DNA from: JAFGHJ01 sp964525555
Lineage (GTDB): Bacteria > Hydrothermota > UBA3072
DNA: 64,000 nt
Assembly (NCBI GenBank): GCA_964525555.1
Contig: CAZGHN010000005.1
Coordinates: 1-64,000 of the forward strand
Direction: 5' to 3'
Positions 42,377 through 51,246 of this stretch are shown here, piece by piece; the first letter of the stretch is position 1, and each line of letters begins with the position of its first letter. A program made the translations under genes and the position numbers. The notes under the pieces are model-generated. The model made no database searches. It worked only from the letters and a program-made list of their open reading frames with translations, and was not told where the DNA came from.

Positions 42377-44803
42377 CTAATTTATTAAAATTAACTTTTT
42401 CGTTTCCCTTAAACTGTCTGTCTTAAATTGAATGAAATAGACCCCCGGGAGGAGTCTTTTGCCCTGACTGTCTTTTCCATTCCAATTAATTGAATGGTGA
42501 CCGCGTTCTAACTTTCCTTCGAGCAGTTTTTTTATCAGTTTTCCGGTCACATCAAAAACTTTTAAAGAAGCGTGGGTCTGTGAAGATGTAGCTATGTAAT
42601 TGATAATAATTTTATCCGCTCCCAATACCACAGGGTTGAAATATAATCCTGTATTTGCAGAAGGATCACTGAACTTCTTGATCCCTGAAAAATCCTGGGT
42701 TTCCCATTCATCGTCAGTTACATAATGGTGCGGGTACGTAATTGGTCCGAGCTGTGATGTGTCTAGGAAAGAGAAAGCCCAAACAGGTACATCTGGTGGA
42801 GCACTCTGTAGCGTATCACGCCATGCTTCGTCGGTCAACCTGTCGGATATCGGCTGGAGAAATTCATAATAGGAAAATCCGGCTCCCCAGCTTACGACTA
42901 GTTCGCCATTTAGCGGGACAATCACATATAGGTTAAAGGGATAGCCTACACCTTCTTCGAGGCAGTAGCCAGATATCAAATCGGTATGCACATCGGCAAC
43001 AACCGGCGTACACTCTTCGTTATATACAGATAAGTCTCCACTGAAGAAGTGTCTTTGATAAGAATTTTCAAAAGTTAGAAGTTCAGCCATTTCGGCTCCT
43101 ATACCTGTAATTGCCCTGTCTTCTTCCTCTGTAATAATTTGATTTGTAAGTTCTTTTTCTGCTATTGTTTTCAAGGTAAGCAGTAGGTTTTCAAGACCTG
43201 AAAGCCTTGCCTCGAAATCATAGTAAAGCAAATCAAGGTTATTTAGTCCTTCACGCATATAATCCGCGAGTGAAGCAAGCCTTCCGTAAAACCAGGGATT
43301 TGGTTCTACATACCCATGAATTGTTGGTGAAGGAGTTTTAATACTCCCGAAATAAGTTTGTTTTGCGTATAGTATTGTGTTATGTCTGAGTTCAGTCCAG
43401 CTCCCTAAAGCGGCGTAAAGTTCCTTGTTCTCCCATGCCGTATTTTGCATGAAGGTCGGGAACCCAGTACCTTTTACAAAAGTAAACGGCATAAGGCAAT
43501 ATAGCCAGTTCCAGTAAAGAGTTTGAACCCATGCTTCTTCGGGTTTTGCGTCAAACCGGGTTCTGAGTGAGCTTAGTGAGTCAAACACCCAGCTGGGTTC
43601 AGAATATACCGTATCCAGGATTTCGACAGCTCTGTCGGACCCGAGTACCGCCATTACATCTAAACCTTTGGGAAATGTTCTATCAATATTTATTAGATGG
43701 GTGAACATGTATGAATCAGGTGTAAATCTCTGCCCCATAAATCTGAATCCCTTTGGTGTAAGACTCGCTATTTCGGGACCCGGCAGTGAATCCGCTTTTA
43801 TAATAAATTGTTCAAGTAGAGAATCATTCGCAAAAGTATCTGCCGGTAGTGAAGCAAAATTCTCTCCATAGATATCTTCCATTATCTCCTTATACTGATA
43901 GATATTAATGTCGTCAGTTTTACCTACATAGAAAACAGTGGGCAGATAAACTCTTTCCCATATGTCCATACCGGATTCTCCGCCTATTTCAGTATTATAT
44001 ATCGAATGGATTAAAAGGACTGCCATTCTTGTATGAAAAGTCGTCAGTCCCGGATAGCTTTGGTCATTTACAAAAGCTATTCTGCCATACCACATCATCG
44101 TTCTAAAATACCGTTCCAGTGTATCACTTATTGTATAATGTCCTCTTGGTACATATTGAGTGTAATCTTCCATGTAATCAAATATTGGTGAAGGAGATAG
44201 ACCAGCGTGGGCTTGGATATACGTGAGTTCCGAATTCACAAGTGTATCCACCTCCGGTATGGGTGTAAATGAAGTGTCGAGAAGACATTTTGCTACGCTA
44301 AGATAAGCGAGATCTAAGCGCAGGGCTTCTTTTACAGAGGAATCGCTCACAAGAGTCCATTCTTCATTAATTATATCAATAAGTGTATCAGTAAGGTTCT
44401 CTATATCCGAAATGAGCTGTTGGGTTTCCGCAGTCTGGAGCATCTTGTCGTATAATTTATGATAGGTATGTAACAGCGCATCGCAGCTCACAAATATGGG
44501 GATTTCTTCTTCCCTTGCTTCGTTATAAATATCATACATCTCCATATAAGATGAGGGAGTTGCAACAAAAGCATTCTGGGATAAAAGTGATTCTTCTACG
44601 CCCGTAAAAGAGAAACTGTCGATATTAATTACGTTGGTAAAGCCTGGATCTATCGTGTATGGTGTACTTGCAGGGGTAACATCTACAATGTGGGGATGGT
44701 ACGTTCCGAATTCGGTTTCTATATCCTCGGTAATATCTGCGATCATATAAGCACTACCAGTGATACTGAAAATAAAATAGATTAAGATATATAAATTTTT
44801 CAT
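42377..44803 (-). CDS. DUF3160-like secreted protein with C-terminal sorting domain
   Basis: An 808-residue protein. The ATG at 44803 follows GGAGGA and begins a signal peptide (MKNLYILIYFIFSITGSAYM); a longer reading adds ten non-signal residues. The body fits DUF3160: QNAFVATPSSYMEMYDIYNE, EIPIFVSCDALLHTYHKLYD, and long helices with conserved acidic and aromatic residues. No enzyme activity is known for this family. The C-terminal 85 residues form a FlgD/Por-type sorting domain (SLKVFDVTGKLIKKLLEG, LLPGVYFIQF) ending KKLILIN. It is monocistronic, with a promoter at 44823-44851. Confidence 0.8.
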   Translation of the reverse strand: MKNLYILIYFIFSITGSAYMIADITEDIETEFGTYHPHIVDVTPASTPYTIDPGFTNVINIDSFSFTGVEESLLSQNAFVATPSSYMEMYDIYNEAREEEIPIFVSCDALLHTYHKLYDKMLQTAETQQLISDIENLTDTLIDIINEEWTLVSDSSVKEALRLDLAYLSVAKCLLDTSFTPIPEVDTLVNSELTYIQAHAGLSPSPIFDYMEDYTQYVPRGHYTISDTLERYFRTMMWYGRIAFVNDQSYPGLTTFHTRMAVLLIHSIYNTEIGGESGMDIWERVYLPTVFYVGKTDDINIYQYKEIMEDIYGENFASLPADTFANDSLLEQFIIKADSLPGPEIASLTPKGFRFMGQRFTPDSYMFTHLINIDRTFPKGLDVMAVLGSDRAVEILDTVYSEPSWVFDSLSSLRTRFDAKPEEAWVQTLYWNWLYCLMPFTFVKGTGFPTFMQNTAWENKELYAALGSWTELRHNTILYAKQTYFGSIKTPSPTIHGYVEPNPWFYGRLASLADYMREGLNNLDLLYYDFEARLSGLENLLLTLKTIAEKELTNQIITEEEDRAITGIGAEMAELLTFENSYQRHFFSGDLSVYNEECTPVVADVHTDLISGYCLEEGVGYPFNLYVIVPLNGELVVSWGAGFSYYEFLQPISDRLTDEAWRDTLQSAPPDVPVWAFSFLDTSQLGPITYPHHYVTDDEWETQDFSGIKKFSDPSANTGLYFNPVVLGADKIIINYIATSSQTHASLKVFDVTGKLIKKLLEGKLERGHHSINWNGKDSQGKRLLPGVYFIQFKTDSLRETKKLILIN

Positions 44804-44822
44804 TTGTCCTCCTTGATATACC

Positions 44823-44851
44823 AATATAAGCATTTAAATTATTATTGTCAA
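44823..44851 (-). promoter_or_regulatory. Sigma-70 promoter of the DUF3160-like gene
   Basis: On the minus strand, TTGACA (44846-44851) and TATATT (44823-44828) are 17 bp apart, immediately upstream of GGAGGA and the start at 44803. Confidence 0.75.
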
Positions 44852-44887
44852 GCTAACAGAGAAGCAAATATAAAAAAACTTAGTTTC

Positions 44888-45121
44888 TTGGTGCCTTTGT
44901 GACTACTCTTTAGGATTTCGGATTTAGGGCTTGAGATTTAAACAACAAAAATATTCTGCGTTCGTCTGCGTCATAACTCAAGATTTAGAATTTTGGGGTT
45001 GGGATTCCGTAAACAAAAAAACTCTGTGTCTCCGTGGCTCTGTGCGAGGAAAATTTGGGGTTGGTGGGAGGATAGTTTTTAAAGCAAAAATATTTTTCTA
45101 TCCTTGTAGATCTGTGGTCGA
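44888..45121. repeat. Intergenic repeat mosaic upstream of the lipid operon
   Basis: The 478-bp spacer between divergent genes has no credible gene. 44888-44908 has GGTGCCTTTGTGAC words, 44910-44940 has TTAGGATTTCGGATTTAGGG, 44956-44974 has CTGCGTTCGTCTGCGTC, 45021-45050 has CTCTGTGTCTCCGTGGCTC, and 45098-45121 has TATCCTTGTAGATCTGTGG. Most lie in one orientation. Confidence 0.7.
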
Positions 45122-45147
45122 CAAATAAGCTTTTTTACAAAAACCCC

Positions 45148-45175
45148 TTGACAAATTCCAAAATAAGGTTATAAT
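45148..45175 (+). promoter_or_regulatory. Sigma-70 promoter of the 45-52 kb operon
   Basis: Consensus TTGACA (45148-45153) and TATAAT (45170-45175) are 16 bp apart. The leader is about 100 nt, with GAGGAGGA before the fabF-like start. No other clear promoter is seen before 52183. Confidence 0.82.
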
Positions 45176-45281
45176 ACTTTATATGGCAAAGTTCTTTGTA
45201 AATTCTAGGAAAGATATCTGCGAAGTGTGCTTGTGAAATAATTGTTGAATGTTATATTAATGGTTAGCGAGGAGGAACGAT

Positions 45282-46520
45282 ATGAGGAGAGTTGTGATAA
45301 CAGGTATTGGAATAATCTCTCCAAATGGTATCGGAAAGAAGGCTTTTTGGGAGTCTAACATAGAGGGTGAGTCGGGTGTTGGTATTATCGAAAAAATCAA
45401 TACGTCGAAGTTGGAAACCAAAATTGCCGGTGAAGTCAAAAAATTTAATCCATCTTTATATATCGAAAAATCAAAAATAAAAATACTGGACCGTTTCGCG
45501 CAATTGGGGGTATCGTCGGCGAAAATGGCACTTGATGATTCTGCGCTTGAGCTTTATGAAATAAATCCCGAAAAGGTCGGAGTTTGTGTTGGTTCGGGGC
45601 TTGGTGGGGTTCTTTTTCATGAAGAGCAAATGATGGCTATGGATAAATACGGGCTAAGAAAAGCTAATCCAATGGGTGTCGTTAAAGTAATGCCCAATGC
45701 AATAAACTCTCATATTTCGGTCGAGTTAGGATTAAAAGGACCGAATCTGACGATTTCTACAGCCTGTTCTTCGGGGGCGCATTCAATAGGTGAAGCGTTT
45801 AATCTGGTACGTTATGGGAAGGCGGATGTTATGATAGCTGGTGGAGCAGAAGCTCCTTTAACACCTTTCACATTCAGTGCTTATAATTCTCTCCGGGTAA
45901 TGTCCCGAAAGAATGATTGTCCCGAAAAAGCTTCGCGTCCTTTCGATAAAGAAAGAGATGGTTTCGTTCTGTCGGAAGGAGCAGGTTTTATAATATTGGA
46001 AGAGATATCGCTTGCTCTTGCTAGGGGTGCAGATGTGTACTCCGAGGTAATAGGGTATGGAATGAACAGCAGTGCTTATCATATCGTTATCCCTAACCCG
46101 GAAGGCAAAGACATGAGTGCAGTTATGAGATTGGCAATCGAAGATGCAGGAATTGAAAAGAGAGATATTGATTATATAAATGCACACGGTACCGCCACAA
46201 GGGCAAACGACCTTGCAGAGACAAAAGCTATAAAAGACGCTTTTGGAGATTACGCATATAAAATACCCATAAGTTCGACAAAATCTATGATAGGACACAC
46301 TATAGGCGCGGCAGGAGCTATAGGAGTCATCGCTTCTGCTTTGGCTATCAAAAATGAGATAATACCACCAACAATAAATTATGAGAATCCAGACCCTGAT
46401 TGTGACCTCGATTATGTTCCTAATGTAGCCCGAGAAAGCAAGGTGAATACTGCCTTAATAAATTCATTTGGGTTTGGCGGCAGTAATGCTTCACTTGTAA
46501 TTAAAAAATTTGAGAAATGA
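45282..46520 (+). CDS. Beta-ketoacyl-ACP synthase II-like condensing enzyme
   Basis: A 412-residue KAS of the FabF type, which extends an acyl-enzyme with malonyl-ACP. The Cys-His-His triad is intact: Cys162 in STACSSGAHS, His302 in NAHGTATRAND and His339 in STKSMIGHTIGAAG. The C-terminal NSFGFGGSNASLV is canonical. It could be the housekeeping FabF, but its place at the head of an operon with an ACP-linked oxoamine synthase suggests a dedicated role in building or selecting an acyl chain. The next gene starts ten bases after the stop. Confidence 0.92.
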   Translation: MRRVVITGIGIISPNGIGKKAFWESNIEGESGVGIIEKINTSKLETKIAGEVKKFNPSLYIEKSKIKILDRFAQLGVSSAKMALDDSALELYEINPEKVGVCVGSGLGGVLFHEEQMMAMDKYGLRKANPMGVVKVMPNAINSHISVELGLKGPNLTISTACSSGAHSIGEAFNLVRYGKADVMIAGGAEAPLTPFTFSAYNSLRVMSRKNDCPEKASRPFDKERDGFVLSEGAGFIILEEISLALARGADVYSEVIGYGMNSSAYHIVIPNPEGKDMSAVMRLAIEDAGIEKRDIDYINAHGTATRANDLAETKAIKDAFGDYAYKIPISSTKSMIGHTIGAAGAIGVIASALAIKNEIIPPTINYENPDPDCDLDYVPNVARESKVNTALINSFGFGGSNASLVIKKFEK

Positions 46521-46530
46521 GGGATTTGTT

Positions 46531-47964
46531 ATGAAAGACAAAAATAATGAAATTATAGATAAAATTAAGAAAATACTACTCGAGGCAGGAACAAATAAGG
46601 ATATTGGTAAGGTAAAGATCGATTCAAAACTGGAAAGAGACCTGGGGATAGATTCTTTCGGCGCGCTCGAAGCACTATTTTCTCTGGAACAGGAATTCGG
46701 TATTACCATTTCGGATAGGGATTTTTCTAAAGTTCGAACGGTACAGGATGTTATTAATTATATAGAGACGATATTAAAGGGAGAAAAATTCGAGGAAAAT
46801 AAAAAGAGAAACTTCATTGAAAATCTCCATATAGATAAAAGCGAAGCCGATAAAATCAAATTTAATCCTTATTATAAATTAGTAGAGAGCAGTCTGGGCA
46901 GGGAGATATTAATAGAAGGCAAAAAATTGATATCTTTGGGCTCAAATGATTATCTGGGGCTTGCCAATGACGAAAAAATCAAAGAAGAAGCAAAACGAAT
47001 ATTAACGCAATATGGGATAAGTATGTGCGGTACACCGATAGTCGTGGGTCAAACGGATGTCAATAGAAAATTAGAAGTCAAAATAGCAGAATTTTTAAAA
47101 CAGGAAGACGCAATTATATTTCCATCGGGATTCCAGGCGAATATAGGAGTTTTTAAAACTCTATGTGATTCTGAGGATATAGTAATTGCGGATAAATCCG
47201 CCCACTCTTCTTTGATTGAGGGAGCACTTATGTCCAATGCGTCCCTAAGATTCTTCCCTTTCAATGATACTTCTGCCCTGGAAGAAATCCTTAAAGTTTC
47301 CCAGGATTATAGGATGAGATTTATAGTAGTAGAAGGATTATATAGTACGGAAGGTGCAAGTACTCCTCTTGACATAGTAAGCAAATTAGCCAAAGAATAC
47401 AATGCTTTTATTATTCTGGACGATGCTCACGGAGTGGGAGTTCTGGGTAGGGAAGGAAGGGGGGTTATGGAGAAATATGATATTTTCGATGTTGATTTGA
47501 TTTCGGGTTCTTTAGGAAAAGCGATTGGCTGCTTCGGCGGTTTCCTGGCAGGAAAGGAAAAAATAATAGACTTTTTTAGATACAGACTCTCTTCTTATAT
47601 CTATTCTACGGCGCTACCTCCTTCTGTTGCGGCTGGATGTTTATGTGCCATAGATTTAATCCCAAATTTATCCGAAAGACGTGACAGAATAAAAAATTAT
47701 AAAGAAAAGCTTTATACGGCTTTAAATAATATGGGATATAATCTGACAAATTCGACATCCCCTCTTTTCTCCTTATTATTTGAGGATACAGGTGAAACTC
47801 TAAAAATGACAAAAGCTTTATTTGAAAGAGGTGTTTACGGAACTCCTTTTCTTCCTCCAAGTGTTCCGAAAGAGTCCCCGAGAATCAGGCTTATCCCTAA
47901 CGCCAAATTAGAGGAAGAAGATATAGAAAAAGTTATAGATGTCTTTGACGAATTAAAGGTTTAG
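46531..47964 (+). CDS. ACP-alpha-oxoamine synthase fusion protein
   Basis: A 477-residue, two-domain protein. Residues 1-85 form an acyl carrier protein with phosphopantetheine site Ser42 in DLGIDSFGALEAL. Residues of about 115-477 form a PLP-dependent alpha-oxoamine synthase (SPT/BioF/KBL group): LGSNDYLGLA, His225 in DKSAHSSLIEG, Asp297 in DDAHGVGVLG, and Lys330 in SGSLGKAIGCFGG. Such enzymes condense an acyl thioester with an amino acid and lose CO2. The fusion implies that the acyl chain is presented by its own ACP. Whether it is a serine palmitoyltransferase, a BioF-like enzyme or a prodigiosin-type synthase is unresolved. ATG 46531 follows GAGGG. Confidence 0.88.
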   Translation: MKDKNNEIIDKIKKILLEAGTNKDIGKVKIDSKLERDLGIDSFGALEALFSLEQEFGITISDRDFSKVRTVQDVINYIETILKGEKFEENKKRNFIENLHIDKSEADKIKFNPYYKLVESSLGREILIEGKKLISLGSNDYLGLANDEKIKEEAKRILTQYGISMCGTPIVVGQTDVNRKLEVKIAEFLKQEDAIIFPSGFQANIGVFKTLCDSEDIVIADKSAHSSLIEGALMSNASLRFFPFNDTSALEEILKVSQDYRMRFIVVEGLYSTEGASTPLDIVSKLAKEYNAFIILDDAHGVGVLGREGRGVMEKYDIFDVDLISGSLGKAIGCFGGFLAGKEKIIDFFRYRLSSYIYSTALPPSVAAGCLCAIDLIPNLSERRDRIKNYKEKLYTALNNMGYNLTNSTSPLFSLLFEDTGETLKMTKALFERGVYGTPFLPPSVPKESPRIRLIPNAKLEEEDIEKVIDVFDELKV

Positions 47965-47968
47965 ATCT

Positions 47969-48925
47969 ATGAAATATTTTCTCATTTATAATCCCACATC
48001 GAAACAGGGAAGAAGCAAAAAGAAATGGAAAAGAATTCTTCATTTGTTTGAGAAAGAAAAAGTAAATTTTGATTTTAGAATTACACAAAAAGAAGACGAC
48101 GCTACATATTTGGCTTCTAAAGCGGCAGATGAAGGCTGGAATGTTGTCGTAAGTGTGGGAGGAGACGGTACAATAAGTGAGATAATAACCGGACTTTTTG
48201 AGACGGAAGGGTTAAAAAAGAGACCTAAATTGGGAGTTTTGCATGTGGGGACAAGTCCTGATTTTAACCGATATCATTGTATCCCTACCTATATAGAAGA
48301 TGCTGTAGCGACTATATTCAAGGGTAAAACGAAATTAGTCGACATAGGGAAAGTTACATATTCGATAAATAATAATGAAATACCTTTAGAGATGTTACCG
48401 ATTCATCCCGATAGGAGAGTATCTTATTTCGGCAGTAATGTTAATATCGGTTTGGGTCCGAAGATAGCGTCTAAGGCAAACGGAAGGTTTAGAAAATTTT
48501 TAGGAGATTTTTGCGGAACATTGTTAGCAACGGTTGTTTCCATTTCAAATCTCAAAGGTTTTAATCTGACCATAAGTATAGATGGGGAAGAAAAAATTTT
48601 TTCTAATATAATAAATTTAACAATAGGGAAAGATCCATTTCTCGCTTCCGGTATGAGAGTCTTTAGTGAGATTAAACCGGATGATGGAAGATTTTATGTT
48701 TTCAGCGTTAAAAAAACTTCTCTTGTGAATCTTTTATTGAATGTACCACGTGTTTACTGGGGAGATTTTTTGAAATACAAAGGCGCAGACCTTGAATACT
48801 GTGAAGAAATCGAAGTAAAATATAATAAAAAATATCCGGAGTTAGAGTTTGACGGAGACGCAAAGGGTTACCTGCCAGCTAAGATAAACTTATTACACAA
48901 GGCGCTGGAAGTGATTATACCCTAA
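47969..48925 (+). CDS. Diacylglycerol/sphingosine kinase-family lipid kinase
   Basis: A 318-residue member of the DAGK catalytic family. The nucleotide loop VSVGGDGTISEIITGL has GGDGT at 64-68. The second signature reads GTSPDFNR (94-101), where most relatives have G-T-x-N-D-F-A-R. A C-terminal DGDAKGYLPAKI block is also typical of the family. It would phosphorylate the hydroxyl of a lipid at the membrane face. It begins four bases after the oxoamine synthase stop, and the next gene starts three bases after it, supporting one pathway. The lipid substrate is inference. Confidence 0.87.
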   Translation: MKYFLIYNPTSKQGRSKKKWKRILHLFEKEKVNFDFRITQKEDDATYLASKAADEGWNVVVSVGGDGTISEIITGLFETEGLKKRPKLGVLHVGTSPDFNRYHCIPTYIEDAVATIFKGKTKLVDIGKVTYSINNNEIPLEMLPIHPDRRVSYFGSNVNIGLGPKIASKANGRFRKFLGDFCGTLLATVVSISNLKGFNLTISIDGEEKIFSNIINLTIGKDPFLASGMRVFSEIKPDDGRFYVFSVKKTSLVNLLLNVPRVYWGDFLKYKGADLEYCEEIEVKYNKKYPELEFDGDAKGYLPAKINLLHKALEVIIP

Positions 48926-48928
48926 ATT

Positions 48929-49957
48929 ATGAAAACGATATTTGTTACGGGAGGGGCCGGCTTTATAGGCAGTCATTTAATACGGGAATTAACAAAGAAA
49001 GATTACAGGGTTAAAGCTTTAACCAGGAGCGGCAGCAATCTTCGATTTATCTCAAGGTATGATTTCGATATAGTAAAAGGCGATATAAGAAACTTAAAAG
49101 AAGTTGAAAGCGCGATGGAAGATTGTGATATTGTTGTTCATCTGGCAGCATTGGTTCGTGATTGGGGCAGGAAAAAGGATTTTTACGATATCAATGTAGG
49201 TGGTACGAAAAATATTCTAAAAGCAGTCGATAAAAACAAAATTAAATTTTTAATTTACCTTAGCACTAACGCGGTTCTGGGCGAAGACGATTGTTCTGCG
49301 CCTAAAGATGAAAATTCTCCTTATAAGGCAAGGTACCCGTATTTTTTATCTGACTTCTGGGAATCAGATATGAATCATTACCGCTGTTCCAAGATGGAGG
49401 CTGAGAAAACGGCTATTTCCTTTTGTCGAGAAAAAGGTATAAAGCTTACTGTTCTAAGACCTGTCTGGGTGTACGGACCGAGAGAATTTCACTCGGGTCC
49501 TTATTATTTCTGCAAATATATTTCAGGTAATTTACGACTTTTGCCAGGCTGCAGAACGAATAAATTTCATGTAATATATGTTAAAGATCTGGTAAAAATT
49601 ATTACAAAGGTCTTGAAGAATTCGCCGGAAGGAACAAATATATACAACGTCGGCTCACAATATGTGCCGACGATGGACGAGTTCTGGAAGCTTTTTTGCA
49701 AATATCTAAAAGTTAACCCTCCTATCTATTTACCAAAATTTCTGACCTATCCGCTTGGATTTCTGACGGAAGCGTTGTACAAACTATTTAGAATGAAAAA
49801 TGCTCCGTCATTAACTCGAGCCAGAGTGTCGATGGGATATTGTAATAACATTTACGATGTATACAAAGTTAAAAGAGAAATAGGTTTTAAGGAAACCCCT
49901 TTAGAAAAAGGAATTAAAACCACCGTACGATGGTGGAGGAGGAATGGGTTTTTATGA
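48929..49957 (+). CDS. NAD(P)-dependent epimerase/dehydrogenase (extended SDR)
   Basis: A 342-residue extended SDR. The Rossmann motif TGGAGFIG is at 8-15, HLAALVRDW follows, and the catalytic Tyr151/Lys155 pair lies in YRCSK with Thr113 in LSTNAV. The later RPVWVYGPRE is typical of the 3-beta-hydroxysteroid dehydrogenase/epimerase branch. Beside an oxoamine synthase it could reduce a 3-keto lipid intermediate, a step known for the SDR CerR in bacterial ceramide synthesis. A sugar-nucleotide substrate remains possible. The stop overlaps the radical SAM start (ATGA). Confidence 0.85.
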   Translation: MKTIFVTGGAGFIGSHLIRELTKKDYRVKALTRSGSNLRFISRYDFDIVKGDIRNLKEVESAMEDCDIVVHLAALVRDWGRKKDFYDINVGGTKNILKAVDKNKIKFLIYLSTNAVLGEDDCSAPKDENSPYKARYPYFLSDFWESDMNHYRCSKMEAEKTAISFCREKGIKLTVLRPVWVYGPREFHSGPYYFCKYISGNLRLLPGCRTNKFHVIYVKDLVKIITKVLKNSPEGTNIYNVGSQYVPTMDEFWKLFCKYLKVNPPIYLPKFLTYPLGFLTEALYKLFRMKNAPSLTRARVSMGYCNNIYDVYKVKREIGFKETPLEKGIKTTVRWWRRNGFL

Positions 49958-51246
49958 AAATCAAGCCTATTACAGGAATAAAAAGAGTTTTCTTTAATAG
50001 TTATTTAACCATTTATATTTTCTTAAGATATACTCGTTTTTTGTTGTTGAGGCAGATATCTTTTAAACAGTATGTGCTATTCTTTAAAAGAATGATATTG
50101 CTCCAGATGCGTTTCAGACATAATAAATTTATCAGGATAGGTAACGTTTATAAATTACATCTTTATCTACCTGCTTTTCCTTCGCCGGCATTTTTCCACG
50201 CATTAAAGAGATTTCTGATGCTTAAGGGAGAACCTTCGTCGGTTTCCGTTCTACTCTCGGTCACAAAAGCCTGTACTTACAATTGTCCTCACTGTTACCA
50301 GAAAACAGATACAGGCTCGGAGTTATCGGTCGATAGGTTGATCGAGGTCGCAAAAAATATGCAGAATCTTGGGATATCGTTTTTTAATATTGAAGGAGGA
50401 GAACCTTTATTAAAATTCGATAGGCTGATAAAACTTGTCGGCAGTTTGGATGAAAGAGCAGAGGTCTGGGTAAATACTAATGGTTTTGGTTTAACCTATA
50501 AAAAAGCAAAGAAGATGAAAGAAGCAGGTGTTTTCGGCGTTATGATTTCCGTTCATCATTGGGACAGAATAAAATTTGATAGATTCGTCGGAAAAGAAGG
50601 AGCTTTCGACGCTGCCATTTTGGCTCTCGAAGTTTTCAGGGAAGCTGGTATAGCTACGGCAATAAATTGCTGTCCGACTAAGGAAACTATCGAGGACGGT
50701 GGGATCGAAAAAATAATGAAATTGGCAAAAGACTATGGTTGCAGCTATGTACAGTTAATACACGGAAAACCCGCGGGAGGGTGGTTGGGTAGAGAGGATC
50801 CTTTGAAAGATGAGACTATAAAGAAAATGGCACGTTCCCATACCCTGTTTAACAAACATTTTAAATACAGAAATTATCCCGCCATGTCATCTCAGGTTTT
50901 TGAATCTTTAAAAGAAAACTTCGGATGTACAGCGGGCGGCATTGAAAGATTTTACCTCAATCACCATGGTGAGGTTCAACCTTGTGAGTTTACGAATGTT
51001 TCTTTTGGAAATGTCCAGGATGAAGTTTTTTTGGTTATCTACAAAAGAATGAAAAGTTATTTTCAAAAACCCGGAACAAACTGGCTTTGTTGTACCGAAG
51101 CGAAAAAAATAGAGAAAGCTATACTAGCACAGAAAGAAAGGAAGGTTCCTCTGCCCAAGGAAAAAACAATTTCCATTGTTAAAGATTGGGATTTGGGAGA
51201 AGAAACACCACTTTATAAAAAAATGGGACTTTATGGAAAAGAGTAA
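49954..51246 (+). CDS. Radical SAM protein with SPASM-like C-terminus
   Basis: A 430-residue enzyme. ATG 49954 overlaps the SDR stop; a longer reading is less likely. Residues of about 14-55 are hydrophobic and basic, suggesting membrane association. The [4Fe-4S]-SAM motif is Cys107, Cys111 and Cys114 (CTYNCPHC), followed by FFNIEGGEPLL, the GGE motif. A C-terminal cysteine cluster (FGCTAGGIERFYLNHHGEVQPC) resembles a SPASM/twitch auxiliary-cluster domain. The reaction is unknown; peptide or lipid modification is possible. It overlaps the next gene by 14 bases, so the two products are probably made together. Confidence 0.85.
   Translation: MKIKPITGIKRVFFNSYLTIYIFLRYTRFLLLRQISFKQYVLFFKRMILLQMRFRHNKFIRIGNVYKLHLYLPAFPSPAFFHALKRFLMLKGEPSSVSVLLSVTKACTYNCPHCYQKTDTGSELSVDRLIEVAKNMQNLGISFFNIEGGEPLLKFDRLIKLVGSLDERAEVWVNTNGFGLTYKKAKKMKEAGVFGVMISVHHWDRIKFDRFVGKEGAFDAAILALEVFREAGIATAINCCPTKETIEDGGIEKIMKLAKDYGCSYVQLIHGKPAGGWLGREDPLKDETIKKMARSHTLFNKHFKYRNYPAMSSQVFESLKENFGCTAGGIERFYLNHHGEVQPCEFTNVSFGNVQDEVFLVIYKRMKSYFQKPGTNWLCCTEAKKIEKAILAQKERKVPLPKEKTISIVKDWDLGEETPLYKKMGLYGKE

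Noticed and set aside
44931..45128. A 65-codon reading frame on + reading FVCVITQDLEFWGWD
   Set aside because: It lies wholly in repeat mosaic and lacks a ribosome-binding site. The likeness to the frame at 38771 comes from shared repeats.
45282..46520. Calling this gene the housekeeping fabF with certainty
   Set aside because: The fold is clear, but the operon context suggests a dedicated enzyme, so no gene symbol is given.
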